Shown: positions 21,384-31,303, counted from the stretch's first letter. The stretch: 64,000 nucleotides of DNA from Agrobacterium tumefaciens (GCF_005221385.1 NZ_CP039903.1:1116001-1180000), one strand, 5' to 3'. The notes: a model not told the origin generated them from the sequence alone. Translations and numbers: made by a program.

Positions 21384-22187
21384 TCAACTGAATTCGAGCA
21401 ACAGCGGGCAATGATCCGAAACTTCGGGCTGTCTCACAACGTCGAAGTGATCGATCTTCACAGCCGGATTGACCAGCATGTAATCCGCATAGCGGTTTTG
21501 CTTGGTGTAATGCGAAGTCCGCGTGTCGGTAAAGCCGCGCGTCGTAACCAACTCTGTAAGGTCCAGCTCTTTCAGAACAGCAAAAGTCTTGCTGTCAGGC
21601 AAGACATTGAAATCACCACAGACGATGATCCGGTCACCAGCCTCCGCGATGTTTCTGACGAGCTGGGCGAGACGCGTCGCCTGCGCCAGCCGTGCGGCGC
21701 TATCGTGTTTGCCGTTGGGGTCTCGCAGGCCGTGCATGTGGGCGATGACGGCGGGCTGGCCGGTTGTGAAATCGAAAATACGAACGGCGTGGGCGGTTCG
21801 CGATCTCGGGTGATCGCCATATCCATCGGCCGAAAAGGTGCCATGTACGAAACCTTGCACCTGCGCGACAATGGCAATGGATTTACGCACGAAGGTCGCC
21901 AACCCCCATTGCGACGGGTATCGTGTTTCGCCGTGCCAGAGATCGCCCTGCGCTGCCGGGCAGAAGACCGCCATATGATCGGGCAGGGCGTCTGCGACAT
22001 CCCGCAGGAAATTCGCCCTCTGCGGCAGGTCGATGCCGTGATCGCGATAGGCTAGCCAGTCCTGCGTGGCAGCCGGCGTATGCACCACTTCCTGCAGACA
22101 CAAAATATCGGGATCGGAAGAAGAGAGATAGGGAACAAGCTCGTCGTGAAGCTTTCCGCCCCAGCCGTTCAGGCAGATCAGACGCAT
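21384..22187 (-). CDS. Endonuclease/exonuclease/phosphatase family protein
   Basis: Cytoplasmic EEP-superfamily hydrolase of 267 aa. The four family motifs are present: ILCLQEV near residue 30 (metal-binding Glu), HMHGLRD near 150, GDFNVLPD near 192, and SDHCPLLLEF at the C-terminus (catalytic Asp-His). The superfamily covers AP endonucleases, phosphodiesterases and lipid phosphatases; the substrate here is not evident. No signal peptide. Convergent with the secreted protein gene to its left. Confidence 0.86.
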   Translation of the reverse strand: MRLICLNGWGGKLHDELVPYLSSSDPDILCLQEVVHTPAATQDWLAYRDHGIDLPQRANFLRDVADALPDHMAVFCPAAQGDLWHGETRYPSQWGLATFVRKSIAIVAQVQGFVHGTFSADGYGDHPRSRTAHAVRIFDFTTGQPAVIAHMHGLRDPNGKHDSAARLAQATRLAQLVRNIAEAGDRIIVCGDFNVLPDSKTFAVLKELDLTELVTTRGFTDTRTSHYTKQNRYADYMLVNPAVKIDHFDVVRQPEVSDHCPLLLEFS

Positions 22188-22290
22188 TCACACTCCATTG
22201 CTGCAGGATTGCATGATCCCGTTTAGCATGGAACCGCCGACGATCAATCATGTCCAGCCATTTCAGGATGTGGAGGTGTCGTCGCCCGAA

Positions 22291-22324
22291 TATCAAAGGC
22301 CCGGATGTTTCCGGGCCTTTGATA
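22291..22324. terminator. Symmetric hairpin between EEP gene and fasciclin gene
   Basis: A perfect inverted repeat, TATCAAAGGCCCGG - atgttt - CCGGGCCTTTGATA, starts about 50 bases after the fasciclin-gene stop. It is most likely its terminator on the minus strand. The flanking T-run is weak. Confidence 0.7.
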
Positions 22325-22375
22325 AGGGTTCAAGCCGAATGGCTCATCCGGCCATTTTGTGTCATGCCGCGACAG

Positions 22376-22933
22376 TTACATCTTCGGCAGCAACACCTTG
22401 TCGATGACATGAATGACGCCATTGGATTGCTTGACGTCAGCGATGGTTACATGAGCAACCGTGCCGTTCTCGTCCGTCAACGTGATTTTGCCCATGCTTT
22501 CCTTGGCCTTAAGCACGCAGCCGCCGACGGTCTTCACGTCATGCTCGCCCTTGTCATCCTTGATCATCTTTTCGATGGCGGGTGACAGTGCATTGGCGGC
22601 GACCACGTGGCAGGTCAGCACCTTGACCAGCTTCTCCTTGTTCTCGGGCTTCAGAAGATCGTCGACCGCACCCTTCGGAAGGGCCGCGAAAGCCTCGTTG
22701 GTCGGCGCGAACACCGTGAACGGACCTTTTCCTTGAAGTGTTTCGACAAGGCCGGCAGCCTTCACCGCTGCGACAAGCGTTGTATGGTCTTTCGAGTTCA
22801 TCGCATTTTCAACGATGTTCTTGTCCTCGAACATTGCGGCGCCGCCAACTTTGGGGTTCGCGGCATAAGCGGAAACCATGCCGATGGAAAGAGCTGCGGC
22901 CAGCGTCAGGGCGCGAACAGAAACGTTGTACAT
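22376..22933 (-). CDS. Secreted fasciclin-domain protein
   Basis: Protein of 185 aa with a signal peptide (VSVRALTLAAALSIGMVSAYA, cleavage near residue 25) and one FAS1 domain. H1/H2 motifs are present: TLVAAVKAAGLVETL, GPFTVFAPTNEAFAALP, then HVVAANALS and NGVIHVIDKVLLP at the end. FAS1 proteins mediate adhesion or surface functions. The ATG at 22933 has a perfect AAGGAGG upstream. It is the next gene after an ECF sigma/anti-sigma pair on the same strand, as in the mycobacterial SigK-RskA-MPT70/83 system, so it is a likely target of that sigma factor. Confidence 0.92.
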   Translation of the reverse strand: MYNVSVRALTLAAALSIGMVSAYAANPKVGGAAMFEDKNIVENAMNSKDHTTLVAAVKAAGLVETLQGKGPFTVFAPTNEAFAALPKGAVDDLLKPENKEKLVKVLTCHVVAANALSPAIEKMIKDDKGEHDVKTVGGCVLKAKESMGKITLTDENGTVAHVTIADVKQSNGVIHVIDKVLLPKM

Positions 22934-23099
22934 CGTTATTCCTCCTTGGTGACTTCCAAACCCCGAAAGGCATTTCTTCCGGTGGCCGCTATCGGTCATC
23001 CGTAGCGATACAAGAGACGGAAGCCGGCGCCTCGAAGTTTCAGGCGAGCCAGGAAAAATGATAACCAATTGACTTTAATGATGAATATCTGTGCTTCAG

Positions 23100-23816
23100 C
23101 TATAAGCGACGCGCAGTGCCTGATGCGACGATCGGGCCGGTGGGAAGGCCGGTGGGCGAACCGCCGAACGGTTCAAGGCTGACGGCAAATACGGAACCTT
23201 CACCGAGTGTGCGTTGTATCTCGGGTGAAATGATCATTTCCGCATCAACCTTCGCGTCGATGATGCCGAGCGACTTCGGATTGCCCGTCGGTGGTACCAC
23301 CCACAGTTCAAGCGACCGGCGTTCACCGCCGTCCGCTGCAACCGGTGTGATTTTCAGGCGTCCGCTTGACGCGTCGTAGGACGCCACAAGATCGATCACG
23401 TTGCCGGGGGCGGTGAGGTTGGCAACGAGCGGCGCCGTTCGCTTGCCACCCGGTATAAGCAGACCTGACATAAGGGCAATGGCAACGACAGCCGCGAGTG
23501 AGGAGACAAGCGATACGCTGCGCCAGAAGACGAGTGACTGCCAGAGCGAAGCAGTGGAACGATCGGGGCTGTTGGCGAAGAGGCGATTTTCGATACGGCT
23601 GAATATTGCGGCGTCGGGTGGGATCTCGCCATAGGCATCGTTGAACGATGCGGTATCGATCTGCCAGCGCTCCACGAGGCGCTGAAAGTCGGCATCATCC
23701 GTCATGCGCTTCTCGACCAGCCGGCGCTTTTCCAGCGAAAGAAGGCCAAGCACATATTCAGCCGCAAGGACTTCATCCTGCGGCGTGTCGCCATGACTAT
23801 GTTCGCCAGATATCAT
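23100..23816 (-). CDS. Anti-sigma factor, RskA/anti-sigma-K family
   Basis: Membrane-anchored anti-sigma factor of 238 aa. The N-terminal cytoplasmic region (EVLAAEYVLGLLSLEKRR) is the RskA-type zinc-less anti-sigma motif. One membrane segment (VSLVSSLAAVVAIALMSGLLI, about residues 100-120) precedes a periplasmic RskA domain ending in ...VSLEPFGGSPTGLPTGPIVASG, which is typical of the family. The ATG at 23816 overlaps the sigma-factor stop by 4 bases (ATGA). It should hold the ECF sigma factor inactive until an envelope signal triggers release. Confidence 0.9.
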   Translation of the reverse strand: MISGEHSHGDTPQDEVLAAEYVLGLLSLEKRRLVEKRMTDDADFQRLVERWQIDTASFNDAYGEIPPDAAIFSRIENRLFANSPDRSTASLWQSLVFWRSVSLVSSLAAVVAIALMSGLLIPGGKRTAPLVANLTAPGNVIDLVASYDASSGRLKITPVAADGGERRSLELWVVPPTGNPKSLGIIDAKVDAEMIISPEIQRTLGEGSVFAVSLEPFGGSPTGLPTGPIVASGTARRL

Positions 23817-24361
23817 CGTTCCATGCACTCTCTCAGTTTCAGCAGGCTGCGGCGAAGCCACGTCCGCACCGTGTTGAGCGGTGCATTCATGTCTTCCGCA
23901 AGTTCCGCATAACTCATGCCCTCCACATAGGCTCGCCGCACAGCGTTGGCTTGGTCCGGCCGCAGCTCCTCCATACACCTGTCGATCCGCCGGCCTTCAT
24001 CGCGCATCACGGTTTGCGTTTCCGGGTCCAGAGTCACCTGGTCTTCAAGGTCCAGCAGGGTATCGATGTCATCGCTCACGGGTCTCCGCGCCCGGATGAC
24101 ATCAATACAGTGGTTTCGAGCGACGGTGGAAAGCCACGTCAGCGCATGCCCCGAGCGACTTGCGAAGGAATGCGCTCTTTGCCAGATTCTGATATAGATT
24201 TCCTGCAATGCCTCTTCCGCATCCGTCCGGTCCTTTAAGATACGGATGCAGATTGCAAAAAGTTTCGGGCTGGTTGCCTGGTAAAGCGTGGCGAAGGCGG
24301 AGCGGTCTCCGAGCGCAACGCGCCCGATCAGGACAGCAATCTCATCGCCTTGCATCCGCAC
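23813..24361 (-). CDS. ECF sigma factor (SigK-like)
   Basis: ECF sigma factor of 182 aa. Region 2 (about residues 15-85) includes LFAICIRILKDRTDAEEALQEIYIRIWQ and TWLSTVARNHCIDVIRARR. Region 4 (about 125-178) includes LRPDQANAVRRAYVEGMSYAELAEDMNAPLNTVRTWLRRSL. It is translationally coupled to an RskA-type anti-sigma gene and followed by a fasciclin gene, so a SigK-type regulon is the best guess. The minus-strand upstream regions of this gene and of the fasciclin gene share a short GTATC element that might be part of a common -10, a weak observation. Confidence 0.92.
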   Translation of the reverse strand: MRMQGDEIAVLIGRVALGDRSAFATLYQATSPKLFAICIRILKDRTDAEEALQEIYIRIWQRAHSFASRSGHALTWLSTVARNHCIDVIRARRPVSDDIDTLLDLEDQVTLDPETQTVMRDEGRRIDRCMEELRPDQANAVRRAYVEGMSYAELAEDMNAPLNTVRTWLRRSLLKLRECMER

Positions 24362-24460
24362 ATTCTCCGCCTCGTCCGCAAGTTAGACAAGCAGATACGA
24401 AAAAACACAAGACCCCGGCCGCGAGAAAGCCGGGCCAGGTCACACCGCCACTTCTGCCAT

Positions 24461-24489
24461 AAAAAAAGCCCGGAGCGATCCGGGCTTTT
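24461..24489 (-). terminator. Terminator of the gcvTHP operon
   Basis: Hairpin AAAAGCCCGG-agcgat-CCGGGCTTTT with a T-run on the minus strand (AAAAAAA at 24461-24467 on plus), 20 bases after the gcvP stop. Confidence 0.88.
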
Positions 24490-24508
24490 GTCTTGAGCTA
24501 AACAAAGT

Positions 24509-27373
24509 TTACTCTGCCGCTTCGGCATAATCTTCCATCGGCGGGCAGGTGCAGATGAGGTTGCGGTCACCATAGACATTGTCGATGCGGTTGACCGGCG
24601 ACCAGTATTTGTCGATGCGGAACGCGCCGGGCGGGAAGCAGCCCTTTTCGCGGCTATAGGGACGATCCCATTCACCGACGAGGTCTTCTACCGTGTGCGG
24701 CGCGTTCTTCAGCGGATTGTTGCTCTTGTCCGCACGGCCTTCCTCGATGTCGCGGGCTTCCTCGCGGATCGCCAGCATGGCATCGCAGAAACGGTCGATT
24801 TCCGCCTTGGTCTCGGATTCGGTCGGCTCGATCATCAGCGTGCCGGCCACCGGCCAGCTCATGGTCGGCGCGTGGAAACCGCAATCGACAAGGCGCTTTG
24901 CCACATCGTCCACCGTCACGCCGCAGCTATCCGCGAGCGGGCGAGTGTCGATGATGCATTCATGCGCCACGCGACCGGTCTCGGACTTGTAGAGCACGTC
25001 GTAAGCGCCCTTCAGCCGTTCCGCGATATAGTTGGCATTGAGGATCGCCACCTTGGTCGCCTGCGTCAGCCCTTCGCCGCCCATCATCAGGCAATAGCTC
25101 CAGGAGATCGGCAGGATCGACGGCGAGCCGAAGGGAGCAGCAGACACCGCACCCTCACGGCCGTCCGTCGAAGGATGACCCGGAAGGTAAGGAGCAAGAT
25201 GCGCCTTGACGCCGATCGGTCCCATGCCGGGGCCGCCGCCGCCATGCGGAATGCAGAAGGTCTTGTGCAGGTTGAGGTGCGAAACATCAGAACCGATATC
25301 GCCGGGACGGGCGAGACCGACCATGGCGTTCATGTTGGCGCCGTCGAGATAGACCTGACCGCCTTGGCTGTGCGTGATCTCGCAGATCTCTCGAACCGTC
25401 TCCTCGAACACGCCGTGGGTGGACGGATAAGTGATCATGCAGCACGAGAGGTTTTCCGCATACTGCTCTGCTTTTGCACGGAAATCATCGATATCGATGT
25501 CGCCGTTATCCCGCACTTTCACCGGCACGACTTTCATGCCGACCATCTGCGCCGAGGCAGGATTGGTGCCATGTGCGGAAGTCGGAATGAGGCAGACGTC
25601 ACGATGGGTGCCGCCATTGGCGAGGTGAAAGTTACGGATGGTGAGAAGCCCTGCATATTCCCCCTGCGCACCGGAATTCGGCTGCATGGAGAAGGCATCA
25701 TAACCGGTGACCGAGCACAGCTTTTCGGAGAGATCGTCGATCATTTCCTTGTAACCGAGCGCCTGATTGGCCGGCACGAAGGGATGGATGTCGGAAAATT
25801 CCGGCCAGGTGATCGGCAGCATTTCCGCCGTGGCGTTCAGTTTCATGGTGCAGGAACCGAGCGGGATCATGGAGCGGTCGAGCGCCAGATCACGGTCCGA
25901 AAGGCGGCGGATGTAACGGGTCATCTCGCTTTCGGCGCGGTTCATGTGGAAGATCGGATGCGTCATGTACTGGCTGGTGCGCAGCAGTTCTTTCGGCAGG
26001 CGATAGTCCGGCTCGAAATCCGAGATCGAGAAATTGCCGCCGAAAGCACGCCAGACGGCCTCAAGCGTTGCCGGGCGCGTACGCTCGTCAAGGCTCATGC
26101 CGATCTTGGTCGCGCCGACCTTGCGCAGGTTCACGCCTTCAGCCACGGCCGAACGCAGGATGACGCCCTGCATATGGCCGACTTCGACGGTGATGGTGTC
26201 GAAGAAGGTTTCCGGCTCGATGGTGTAGCCGAGCTTTTCCAGCCCCTTGGCCATCAGCACGGCCTTCTGGTGGGTCTGCTGGGCAATCGCCTTGATGCCC
26301 TGCGGACCGTGGAAGACGCCATACATCGAAGCCATGACGGCAAGCAGCACCTGCGCGGTGCAGATGTTCGACGTCGCCTTTTCGCGGCGGATATGCTGTT
26401 CGCGGGTCTGCAGCGACAGGCGATAGGCACGGTTGCCGCGCGCATCGACCGAAACGCCGACCAGACGGCCGGGCATGGAGCGCTTATGCGCATCCTTGAC
26501 GGCCATGTAAGCCGCATGCGGGCCACCATAACCGACCGGAACGCCGAAACGCTGCGAGGTGCCGATGGCGATGTCTGCGCCCATTTCGCCGGGAGACTTC
26601 AGAAGCGTCAGCGCCAGAAGATCGGCGGCGACGGCGGCAATCGCGCCCGTCTGATGCAGGCGGGAAATCAGGCCGGAGAAATCGCTGACATGGCCGTGCG
26701 TGCCCGGATACTGGAAGATCGCGCCGAACACATCGACCGGATCGAGATCGGTGAAGGGATTGCCGACGATCACTTTCCAGCCGAGCGGGGCCGCACGGGT
26801 CTCGATCAGCGCAATGGTCTGCGGGTGGCAATTGGCATCCACGAAGAAGGCGGTTGCCTTGGACTTGGCGACGCGCTGGCACATGGCCATGGCTTCCGCC
26901 GCCGCTGTCGCTTCATCGAGCAGCGATGCGTTGGCGACATCGAGACCGGTCAGATCGCAGACCATGGTCTGGTAGTTCAGCAGCGCCTCAAGACGGCCCT
27001 GGCTGATTTCCGGCTGGTAGGGCGTATAGGCCGTGTACCACGCGGGGTTTTCCAGAATGTTGCGCTGGATGACCGGCGGCGTGATGGTGCCGTAATAGCC
27101 CTGGCCGATCAGCGAGGTCAGCACCTGGTTCTTGTTGGCCGTCTCACGAAGACGGTCGAGCGCCTCGCGTTCGGTCAGCGCCGCACCCCAGGTGAGCGGT
27201 ACCTTCTGGCGGATGGAGGAGGGAACGGTGGCGTCGATCAGCGCGTCGAGGCTCTTATAGCCAACGACCTTCAGCATCTCCGCCATTTCCGACGGCGACG
27301 GCCCGATGTGACGCCGGTTGGCGAAATCATAGGGCTGATAGTCGGTGAAATGGAATTCGGTGGGCGTCGTCAT
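24509..27373 (-). CDS. gcvP: Glycine dehydrogenase (decarboxylating), P protein
   Basis: PLP enzyme of the glycine cleavage system, 954 aa, the usual length of the fused P protein. It decarboxylates glycine and passes the aminomethyl group to lipoyl-GcvH. The PLP lysine lies in [19 protein letters not shown] near residue 700. The N-terminus [15 protein letters not shown] is family-typical. Its ATG overlaps the gcvH stop by one base (TAATG). Last gene of gcvTHP, controlled by the glycine riboswitch upstream of gcvT. Confidence 0.98.
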   Translation of the reverse strand: MTTPTEFHFTDYQPYDFANRRHIGPSPSEMAEMLKVVGYKSLDALIDATVPSSIRQKVPLTWGAALTEREALDRLRETANKNQVLTSLIGQGYYGTITPPVIQRNILENPAWYTAYTPYQPEISQGRLEALLNYQTMVCDLTGLDVANASLLDEATAAAEAMAMCQRVAKSKATAFFVDANCHPQTIALIETRAAPLGWKVIVGNPFTDLDPVDVFGAIFQYPGTHGHVSDFSGLISRLHQTGAIAAVAADLLALTLLKSPGEMGADIAIGTSQRFGVPVGYGGPHAAYMAVKDAHKRSMPGRLVGVSVDARGNRAYRLSLQTREQHIRREKATSNICTAQVLLAVMASMYGVFHGPQGIKAIAQQTHQKAVLMAKGLEKLGYTIEPETFFDTITVEVGHMQGVILRSAVAEGVNLRKVGATKIGMSLDERTRPATLEAVWRAFGGNFSISDFEPDYRLPKELLRTSQYMTHPIFHMNRAESEMTRYIRRLSDRDLALDRSMIPLGSCTMKLNATAEMLPITWPEFSDIHPFVPANQALGYKEMIDDLSEKLCSVTGYDAFSMQPNSGAQGEYAGLLTIRNFHLANGGTHRDVCLIPTSAHGTNPASAQMVGMKVVPVKVRDNGDIDIDDFRAKAEQYAENLSCCMITYPSTHGVFEETVREICEITHSQGGQVYLDGANMNAMVGLARPGDIGSDVSHLNLHKTFCIPHGGGGPGMGPIGVKAHLAPYLPGHPSTDGREGAVSAAPFGSPSILPISWSYCLMMGGEGLTQATKVAILNANYIAERLKGAYDVLYKSETGRVAHECIIDTRPLADSCGVTVDDVAKRLVDCGFHAPTMSWPVAGTLMIEPTESETKAEIDRFCDAMLAIREEARDIEEGRADKSNNPLKNAPHTVEDLVGEWDRPYSREKGCFPPGAFRIDKYWSPVNRIDNVYGDRNLICTCPPMEDYAEAAE

Positions 27374-27735
27374 TACGCGATCAGCTCCTTGTAGGCTGCT
27401 TCATCGAGCAGCGTATCGGCATCCGCCGCATTGGAAAGCTTCAGCTTGAAGAACCAGCCGGCACCCTGCGGGTCGGAATTGACCAGCGAGGGATCATCAA
27501 CGATGGCCTGGTTGATTTCGACCACTTCGCCATCCAGCGGACAATAAACATCGGAAGCCGCCTTGACGGATTCAACGGTCGCTGCATCGCCATCCTTTGC
27601 GAAGGTGGCGCCCACTTCCGGCAATTCGACGAAAACCAGATCGCCGAGCTGTTCAGCGGCGTGGCTGGTGATGCCAACGGTGGCGATATCGCCTTCGAAC
27701 TTCAGCCATTCGTGTTCTGCGGTAAATTTCAGCAT
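27373..27735 (-). CDS. gcvH: Glycine cleavage system H protein
   Basis: Lipoyl carrier protein of 120 aa. The lipoylated lysine is in [19 protein letters not shown] near residue 61. The N-terminus [16 protein letters not shown] is the conserved start, and this ATG (27735) is preferred over an upstream in-frame extension. It shuttles the aminomethyl group between GcvP and GcvT. Lies 28 bases after gcvT and overlaps gcvP by one base. Confidence 0.98.
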   Translation of the reverse strand: MLKFTAEHEWLKFEGDIATVGITSHAAEQLGDLVFVELPEVGATFAKDGDAATVESVKAASDVYCPLDGEVVEINQAIVDDPSLVNSDPQGAGWFFKLKLSNAADADTLLDEAAYKELIA

Positions 27736-27763
27736 CGTATTCTCTCCGGAGATGGGATGAAGA

Positions 27764-28903
27764 TTATCGTTTATAGGTGGGCTTGATGAAGGGCAGGGCG
27801 GCGACGGTGACGGGCAGATATTTGCCGCGCACTTCCGCAAAGACAGCCGTGCCGGGAGCAGCGTAGGAAACAGGCACGTAGCCCATGGCGACGGGACCCT
27901 CGACCGAAGGACCGAAGCCGCCGGAAGTCACTTCGCCGATTTCCGTCTTGCCCTCGGCATCCGCGAAAAGCTTGGAATGGCCGCGCACCGGCGCCTTGCC
28001 TTCCGGCTTCAAACCGACGCGGCGGCGCGATGTACCGTCCTTGAGTTCGCCGAGAATACGCTCGGATCCAGGAAAACCGCCTTCACGATCACCGCCGGCG
28101 CGGCGCGCCTTCTGGATTGCCCATTCAAGCGAGGCTTCGATGGGGGAGGTCGTGGTGTCGATGTCGTTGCCATAGAGACAAAGGCCGGCTTCGAGCCGCA
28201 GGCTGTCGCGCGCGCCAAGCCCGATGGCTTCGCAATCGGGATGTTCGAGCAGGGCCTTGGCGATCTCGTCTGCCTTTTCGGCCGGCACGGAGATTTCAAA
28301 ACCGTCTTCACCGGAATAACCGGAACGGGAAACGATGCAGGGCACGTCGTGCAGTGGCACTTCCTGCACGTCCATGAACTTCATTTCGGACACGCCAGCC
28401 CACAGTTCCGCCAGCACTTCTTCGGCGCGCGGTCCCTGCAGCGCGATCAGTGCGCGGTCGTCGAGGAGGGTGATTTCGCAGGTGCCGGAAAGATGCGCCT
28501 TCATATGGTCGACATCGGCATCCTTGCAGGCCGCATTAACGACGACGAAAAGATGGTCGCCGCGATTGGTGATCATCAGGTCATCGAGGATATGGCCGTT
28601 GTCGTCGGTAAAGAAGCCGTAGCGCTGGCGGCCTTCCTTCAGGCCGAGAATATCGACGGGAACCAGCGTCTCAAGCGCGCGTGCGGCATCGGCGTTGTCG
28701 CCAGACTTGGCCTTCACAATAACCTGGCCCATATGGGACACGTCGAACAGACCGGCGGAAGTGCGGGTCTGAAGATGCTCCTTCAGCACACCAGCCGGAT
28801 ATTGCACCGGCATGTCGTAACCGGCAAACGGCACCATGCGGGCGCCGAGCGAAACATGCAGGGAATGAAGCGGCGTGGTTTTAAGCTCGGCGGTATCGTC
28901 CAA
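27764..28903 (-). CDS. gcvT: Glycine cleavage system aminomethyltransferase, T protein
   Basis: Folate-dependent aminomethyltransferase of 379 aa. Conserved blocks: [20 protein letters not shown] near residue 18, [10 protein letters not shown] near 52, and the C-terminal [21 protein letters not shown]. It releases ammonia and forms 5,10-methylene-THF from the aminomethyl-lipoyl group of GcvH. First gene of the operon, 67 bases downstream of the tandem glycine riboswitch, which should raise expression when glycine is abundant. Confidence 0.97.
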   Translation of the reverse strand: MDDTAELKTTPLHSLHVSLGARMVPFAGYDMPVQYPAGVLKEHLQTRTSAGLFDVSHMGQVIVKAKSGDNADAARALETLVPVDILGLKEGRQRYGFFTDDNGHILDDLMITNRGDHLFVVVNAACKDADVDHMKAHLSGTCEITLLDDRALIALQGPRAEEVLAELWAGVSEMKFMDVQEVPLHDVPCIVSRSGYSGEDGFEISVPAEKADEIAKALLEHPDCEAIGLGARDSLRLEAGLCLYGNDIDTTTSPIEASLEWAIQKARRAGGDREGGFPGSERILGELKDGTSRRRVGLKPEGKAPVRGHSKLFADAEGKTEIGEVTSGGFGPSVEGPVAMGYVPVSYAAPGTAVFAEVRGKYLPVTVAALPFIKPTYKR

Positions 28904-28970
28904 GGACGCCTCCAGGGTTGCGCGAGATATCGCGCGGGCTCAGGTCATGGCGCAAGACGCGCCGGTTCAA

Positions 28971-29133
28971 GAGCCCCCTCTGTCCTTGTCGCCTGAGATT
29001 GTTATCCCTTCGGCGAGCCGTCCTTTAGATCAAGGTGGCTTCTCTCCAGAGTTCCGTCGTCACCGCTGGTCCTTTTGCCTGAGAGTTTCCGGGGCGGTTG
29101 CTCCTTCGGCACCGCAGTGTAGCGGCTTCTCCC
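28971..29133 (-). promoter_or_regulatory. Tandem glycine riboswitch upstream of gcvTHP
   Basis: Read on the minus strand, aptamer I (29133 to 29065) begins GGGAGA and contains GCCGAAGGAGCAA and CTCTCAGGCAAAAGGAC. After a short linker, aptamer II (29047 to 28971) begins GGAGAGA, contains CGCCGAAGGGATAA and ends CTCAGGCGACAAGGACAGAG. These are the consensus blocks of the two-aptamer glycine riboswitch. Its place before gcvT is the classical one. The remaining stretch 29134-29268 should hold the promoter; I see no clear -35/-10 pair there. Confidence 0.95.
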
Positions 29134-29268
29134 AACGATGATGCGACGCTCATTATCTTCGAAGCCCCGCTGTTGGCAAGGACCAAATGACGCATCTGAA
29201 CAGATTCTTGCTCCATCTGCGCCATCGGCAGCGCTGTGGTGGGTGACGAGTTGGAAACCGGGACAATA

Positions 29269-29454
29269 TCAGTGGGATTTTTTCTCCGGCAGGCCCTTGC
29301 GTTTCGTTGATGCGAGATCATCAAGTTCCTTTTCTGTCATGGACTTCTCCATGCTTTTTGAAGCACCTTGTAAACTGGATTTTTTGACTTCGCCGCGTTT
29401 GGCGGCCAGTGCTGCACCCGCCGCTTTCTGCTGGGCTTTTGATTTGGCTGGCAT
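29269..29454 (-). CDS. Small DUF3008-like protein
   Basis: Highly charged protein of 61 aa beginning MPAKSKAQQKAAGAALAAKR and ending in STKRKGLPEKKSH, the pattern of the DUF3008 family of small basic proteins in proteobacteria. A strong ribosome binding site (AAAGGAGG) precedes the ATG at 29454. The open frame continues upstream without similarity, so this internal ATG is chosen. Function unknown; the composition (Lys, Ala) would suit a stress-related or nucleic-acid-associated protein, but that is speculation. Confidence 0.88.
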   Translation of the reverse strand: MPAKSKAQQKAAGAALAAKRGEVKKSSLQGASKSMEKSMTEKELDDLASTKRKGLPEKKSH

Positions 29455-29619
29455 GTCTGCCTCCTTTGAAACGATCGTTCCAGCAGGGAAATGCCGCCTA
29501 GTGACGATTGTTCCCTTGCGAGAAGTCAAGCATGCGGCAAAATTCCCCTTTGAAATCGGCCGGAAAGCGGGATATCGCATGATGTCATGGATGCAAACAG
29601 AAACCGACGACTGACAGGG

Positions 29620-30009
29620 ATGGAGAGAATGCTTCGCATTTTCTGCGCGGCCTTGATGTTGTCGCTCGGTTTTGCCCACAAGCCCGTGCTGGCGGCAGCG
29701 CCGACGGTCTCTCTGGACGAGAGCTACCGGCTGCCGGACGGCACCTTTGCGGAAATCTGCCTTGGCCACGGCGATGGCGTCAACGTCTCCCACGGCAAGG
29801 ACGATCCGGCCCATTCCGGCGATGCCATGCTGTTTTGCGAGGCCTGCCTGCTGGCCTCGTCCATTCTTGTGCCGATACCCGATACGGAAGGCTGGCTGAG
29901 GACCGAATTCTCTTGGCTCGACAATCGCCTGACCGCTAAATGGAGCTTCCGCTCTGTCCTGACGATCCAGAAACCCGCAGCGCGGGGGCCTCCATCCCTG
30001 TCCGCCTGA
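29620..30009 (+). CDS. Small secreted protein upstream of copper-handling gene
   Basis: Protein of about 129 aa with an N-terminal signal peptide (MLRIFCAALMLSLGFAHKPVLAAA). The mature part carries ICLGHGDGVNVSHGK, then FCEACLLASS, a His/Cys layout reminiscent of DUF2946-type proteins that accompany copper genes. It lies 89 bases before a YcnI-PCuAC fusion on the same strand, which supports a metal-related role. The start is uncertain: ATGs at 29587, 29620 and 29629 are in frame and none has an ideal ribosome binding site. Confidence 0.65.
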   Translation: MERMLRIFCAALMLSLGFAHKPVLAAAPTVSLDESYRLPDGTFAEICLGHGDGVNVSHGKDDPAHSGDAMLFCEACLLASSILVPIPDTEGWLRTEFSWLDNRLTAKWSFRSVLTIQKPAARGPPSLSA

Positions 30010-30098
30010 TTTTTCGTTTTACCGGATCATCACCGCCTGAGGGCGGCACGGAGCGACTGCCAAAGCCCTGATGGGATGCAGTCGAAGGGACAAGAGAC

Positions 30099-31079
30099 AT
30101 GAAGACCACCAAAATCATCACCTGCACGTTGTTCGTTGCCTCGGTTTCGACCGCGCAGGCTTTCGCCCACGCCACTTTCGTTGACGGCTCGGCCGAGCAG
30201 GAAAGCACCGTCGTCGCGGCGCTGCAGGTACCGCACGGTTGCGACGGCGGGCTTGCAACGACAGAAGTGCAGATAAAGCTGCCGGAAGGCTTCATTTCCG
30301 CCAAGCCGCAGCCCAAGGCCGGCTGGGAGCTGGAAGTCATCAAGGGTGATTACCAGAAGGCCTACAAGAACCACGGCAAGGAAATCAAAAGCGGTCCGGT
30401 CGAAATCCGCTGGAAGGGTGGCAACCTGCCAGATGAGTTTTATGACACCTTCGCCGTTCAGGGTAAAATCTCCGGCATCGAAGCCGGACAGGATCTGCCC
30501 TTCAAGGTGACGCAGCTTTGCGGCGACAAGGGAAAGGTTTCCTGGGATGAGGTTGCGGCCGCCGGTGTCGATCCGCATTCGCTGAAAAGCCCCGCCCCAA
30601 CCATTCGCGTTGCCGCAAAGGCGGCCCATGCTGCCGGAGGCCATGATCATGGCGCCATGGATATGGATGTTGTGAAGGCCGGCATGCTTGAGGTTTCCGG
30701 CGGTGCCACCAAGGCCATGCTGCCGGGCCAGCCGGTTGGTGGCGGTTACGTGACGATCAAGAATGCCGGTACCAGCGACGACAAGCTGATCGGCGTGGAA
30801 TCCTCCGCTTCCGGCCGCGCCGAAATCCATGAGATGGCCATGGTCAACGACGTCATGAAGATGCGCAAGCTGGATGACGGCATCGTCATCCCCGCCGGCC
30901 AGACGATTGAGCTGAAGCCCGGCGGCCTGCACATGATGTTCTTCGACGTGAAGAAGCCCTTTGCCGAAGGCGACAAAGTGCCGGTGACGTTGATCTTTGA
31001 AAAGGCCGGTAAGGTCGAGATCGTACTCTCTGCCGCCAGCGCGGCCAAGGGCAACGGCGGCGACCACCAGCATAACTGA
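30099..31079 (+). CDS. YcnI (DUF1775)-PCuAC fusion, periplasmic copper protein
   Basis: Secreted protein of 326 aa. A signal peptide ends at AQAFA, so the mature protein starts at His (HATFVDGSAEQEST), the N-terminal histidine that YcnI domains use for copper. YcnI/DUF1775 spans about residues 24-170. A His/Met-rich linker (HAAGGHDHGAMDMD) follows, then a PCuAC domain (about 190-310) with HEMAMVNDVMKMR and GGLHMMFF, the H/M copper-binding pattern. It probably delivers or stores copper for periplasmic oxidase assembly. It ends with a His tail (GGDHQHN). Confidence 0.92.
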   Translation: MKTTKIITCTLFVASVSTAQAFAHATFVDGSAEQESTVVAALQVPHGCDGGLATTEVQIKLPEGFISAKPQPKAGWELEVIKGDYQKAYKNHGKEIKSGPVEIRWKGGNLPDEFYDTFAVQGKISGIEAGQDLPFKVTQLCGDKGKVSWDEVAAAGVDPHSLKSPAPTIRVAAKAAHAAGGHDHGAMDMDVVKAGMLEVSGGATKAMLPGQPVGGGYVTIKNAGTSDDKLIGVESSASGRAEIHEMAMVNDVMKMRKLDDGIVIPAGQTIELKPGGLHMMFFDVKKPFAEGDKVPVTLIFEKAGKVEIVLSAASAAKGNGGDHQHN

Positions 31080-31089
31080 TCAATAAAGA

Positions 31090-31136
31090 GCGGCTACCGG
31101 AACGCGTGACAGATCCGGTAGCCGCAAGCTTTTTTA
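31090..31136 (+). terminator. Terminator after the YcnI-PCuAC gene
   Basis: Perfect 12-base stem GCGGCTACCGGA / TCCGGTAGCCGC with a 12-base loop, then AAGCTTTTTTATT. Starts 10 bases after the stop codon. Confidence 0.92.
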
Positions 31137-31303
31137 TTGTTATATCTTGTTTTCAGCGCCGTGGCGGAAAAGGCGTGATGGCCATCGCCTCCGTGATTTT
31201 TCCGGCATTCGGTTGAAAATACTTAGAAAATCATCCTGACACCAGCCTGAACGTCGAAGGCCTGCTGATGGCGCGCCTGTATTCAGAAATAAAATTAAAA
31301 TAT

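Noticed and set aside
24695..27394. Open frame of 899 codons antisense to gcvP
   Set aside because: It mirrors gcvP codon for codon in GC-rich DNA, has an Arg/His/Asp-rich composition with no domain, and the opposite strand is unmistakably gcvP.
29138..29614. Plus-strand ORF of 158 codons over the DUF3008-like gene
   Set aside because: The minus strand carries a recognisable small protein with a strong ribosome binding site, and the plus-strand product has no similarity to anything I know.
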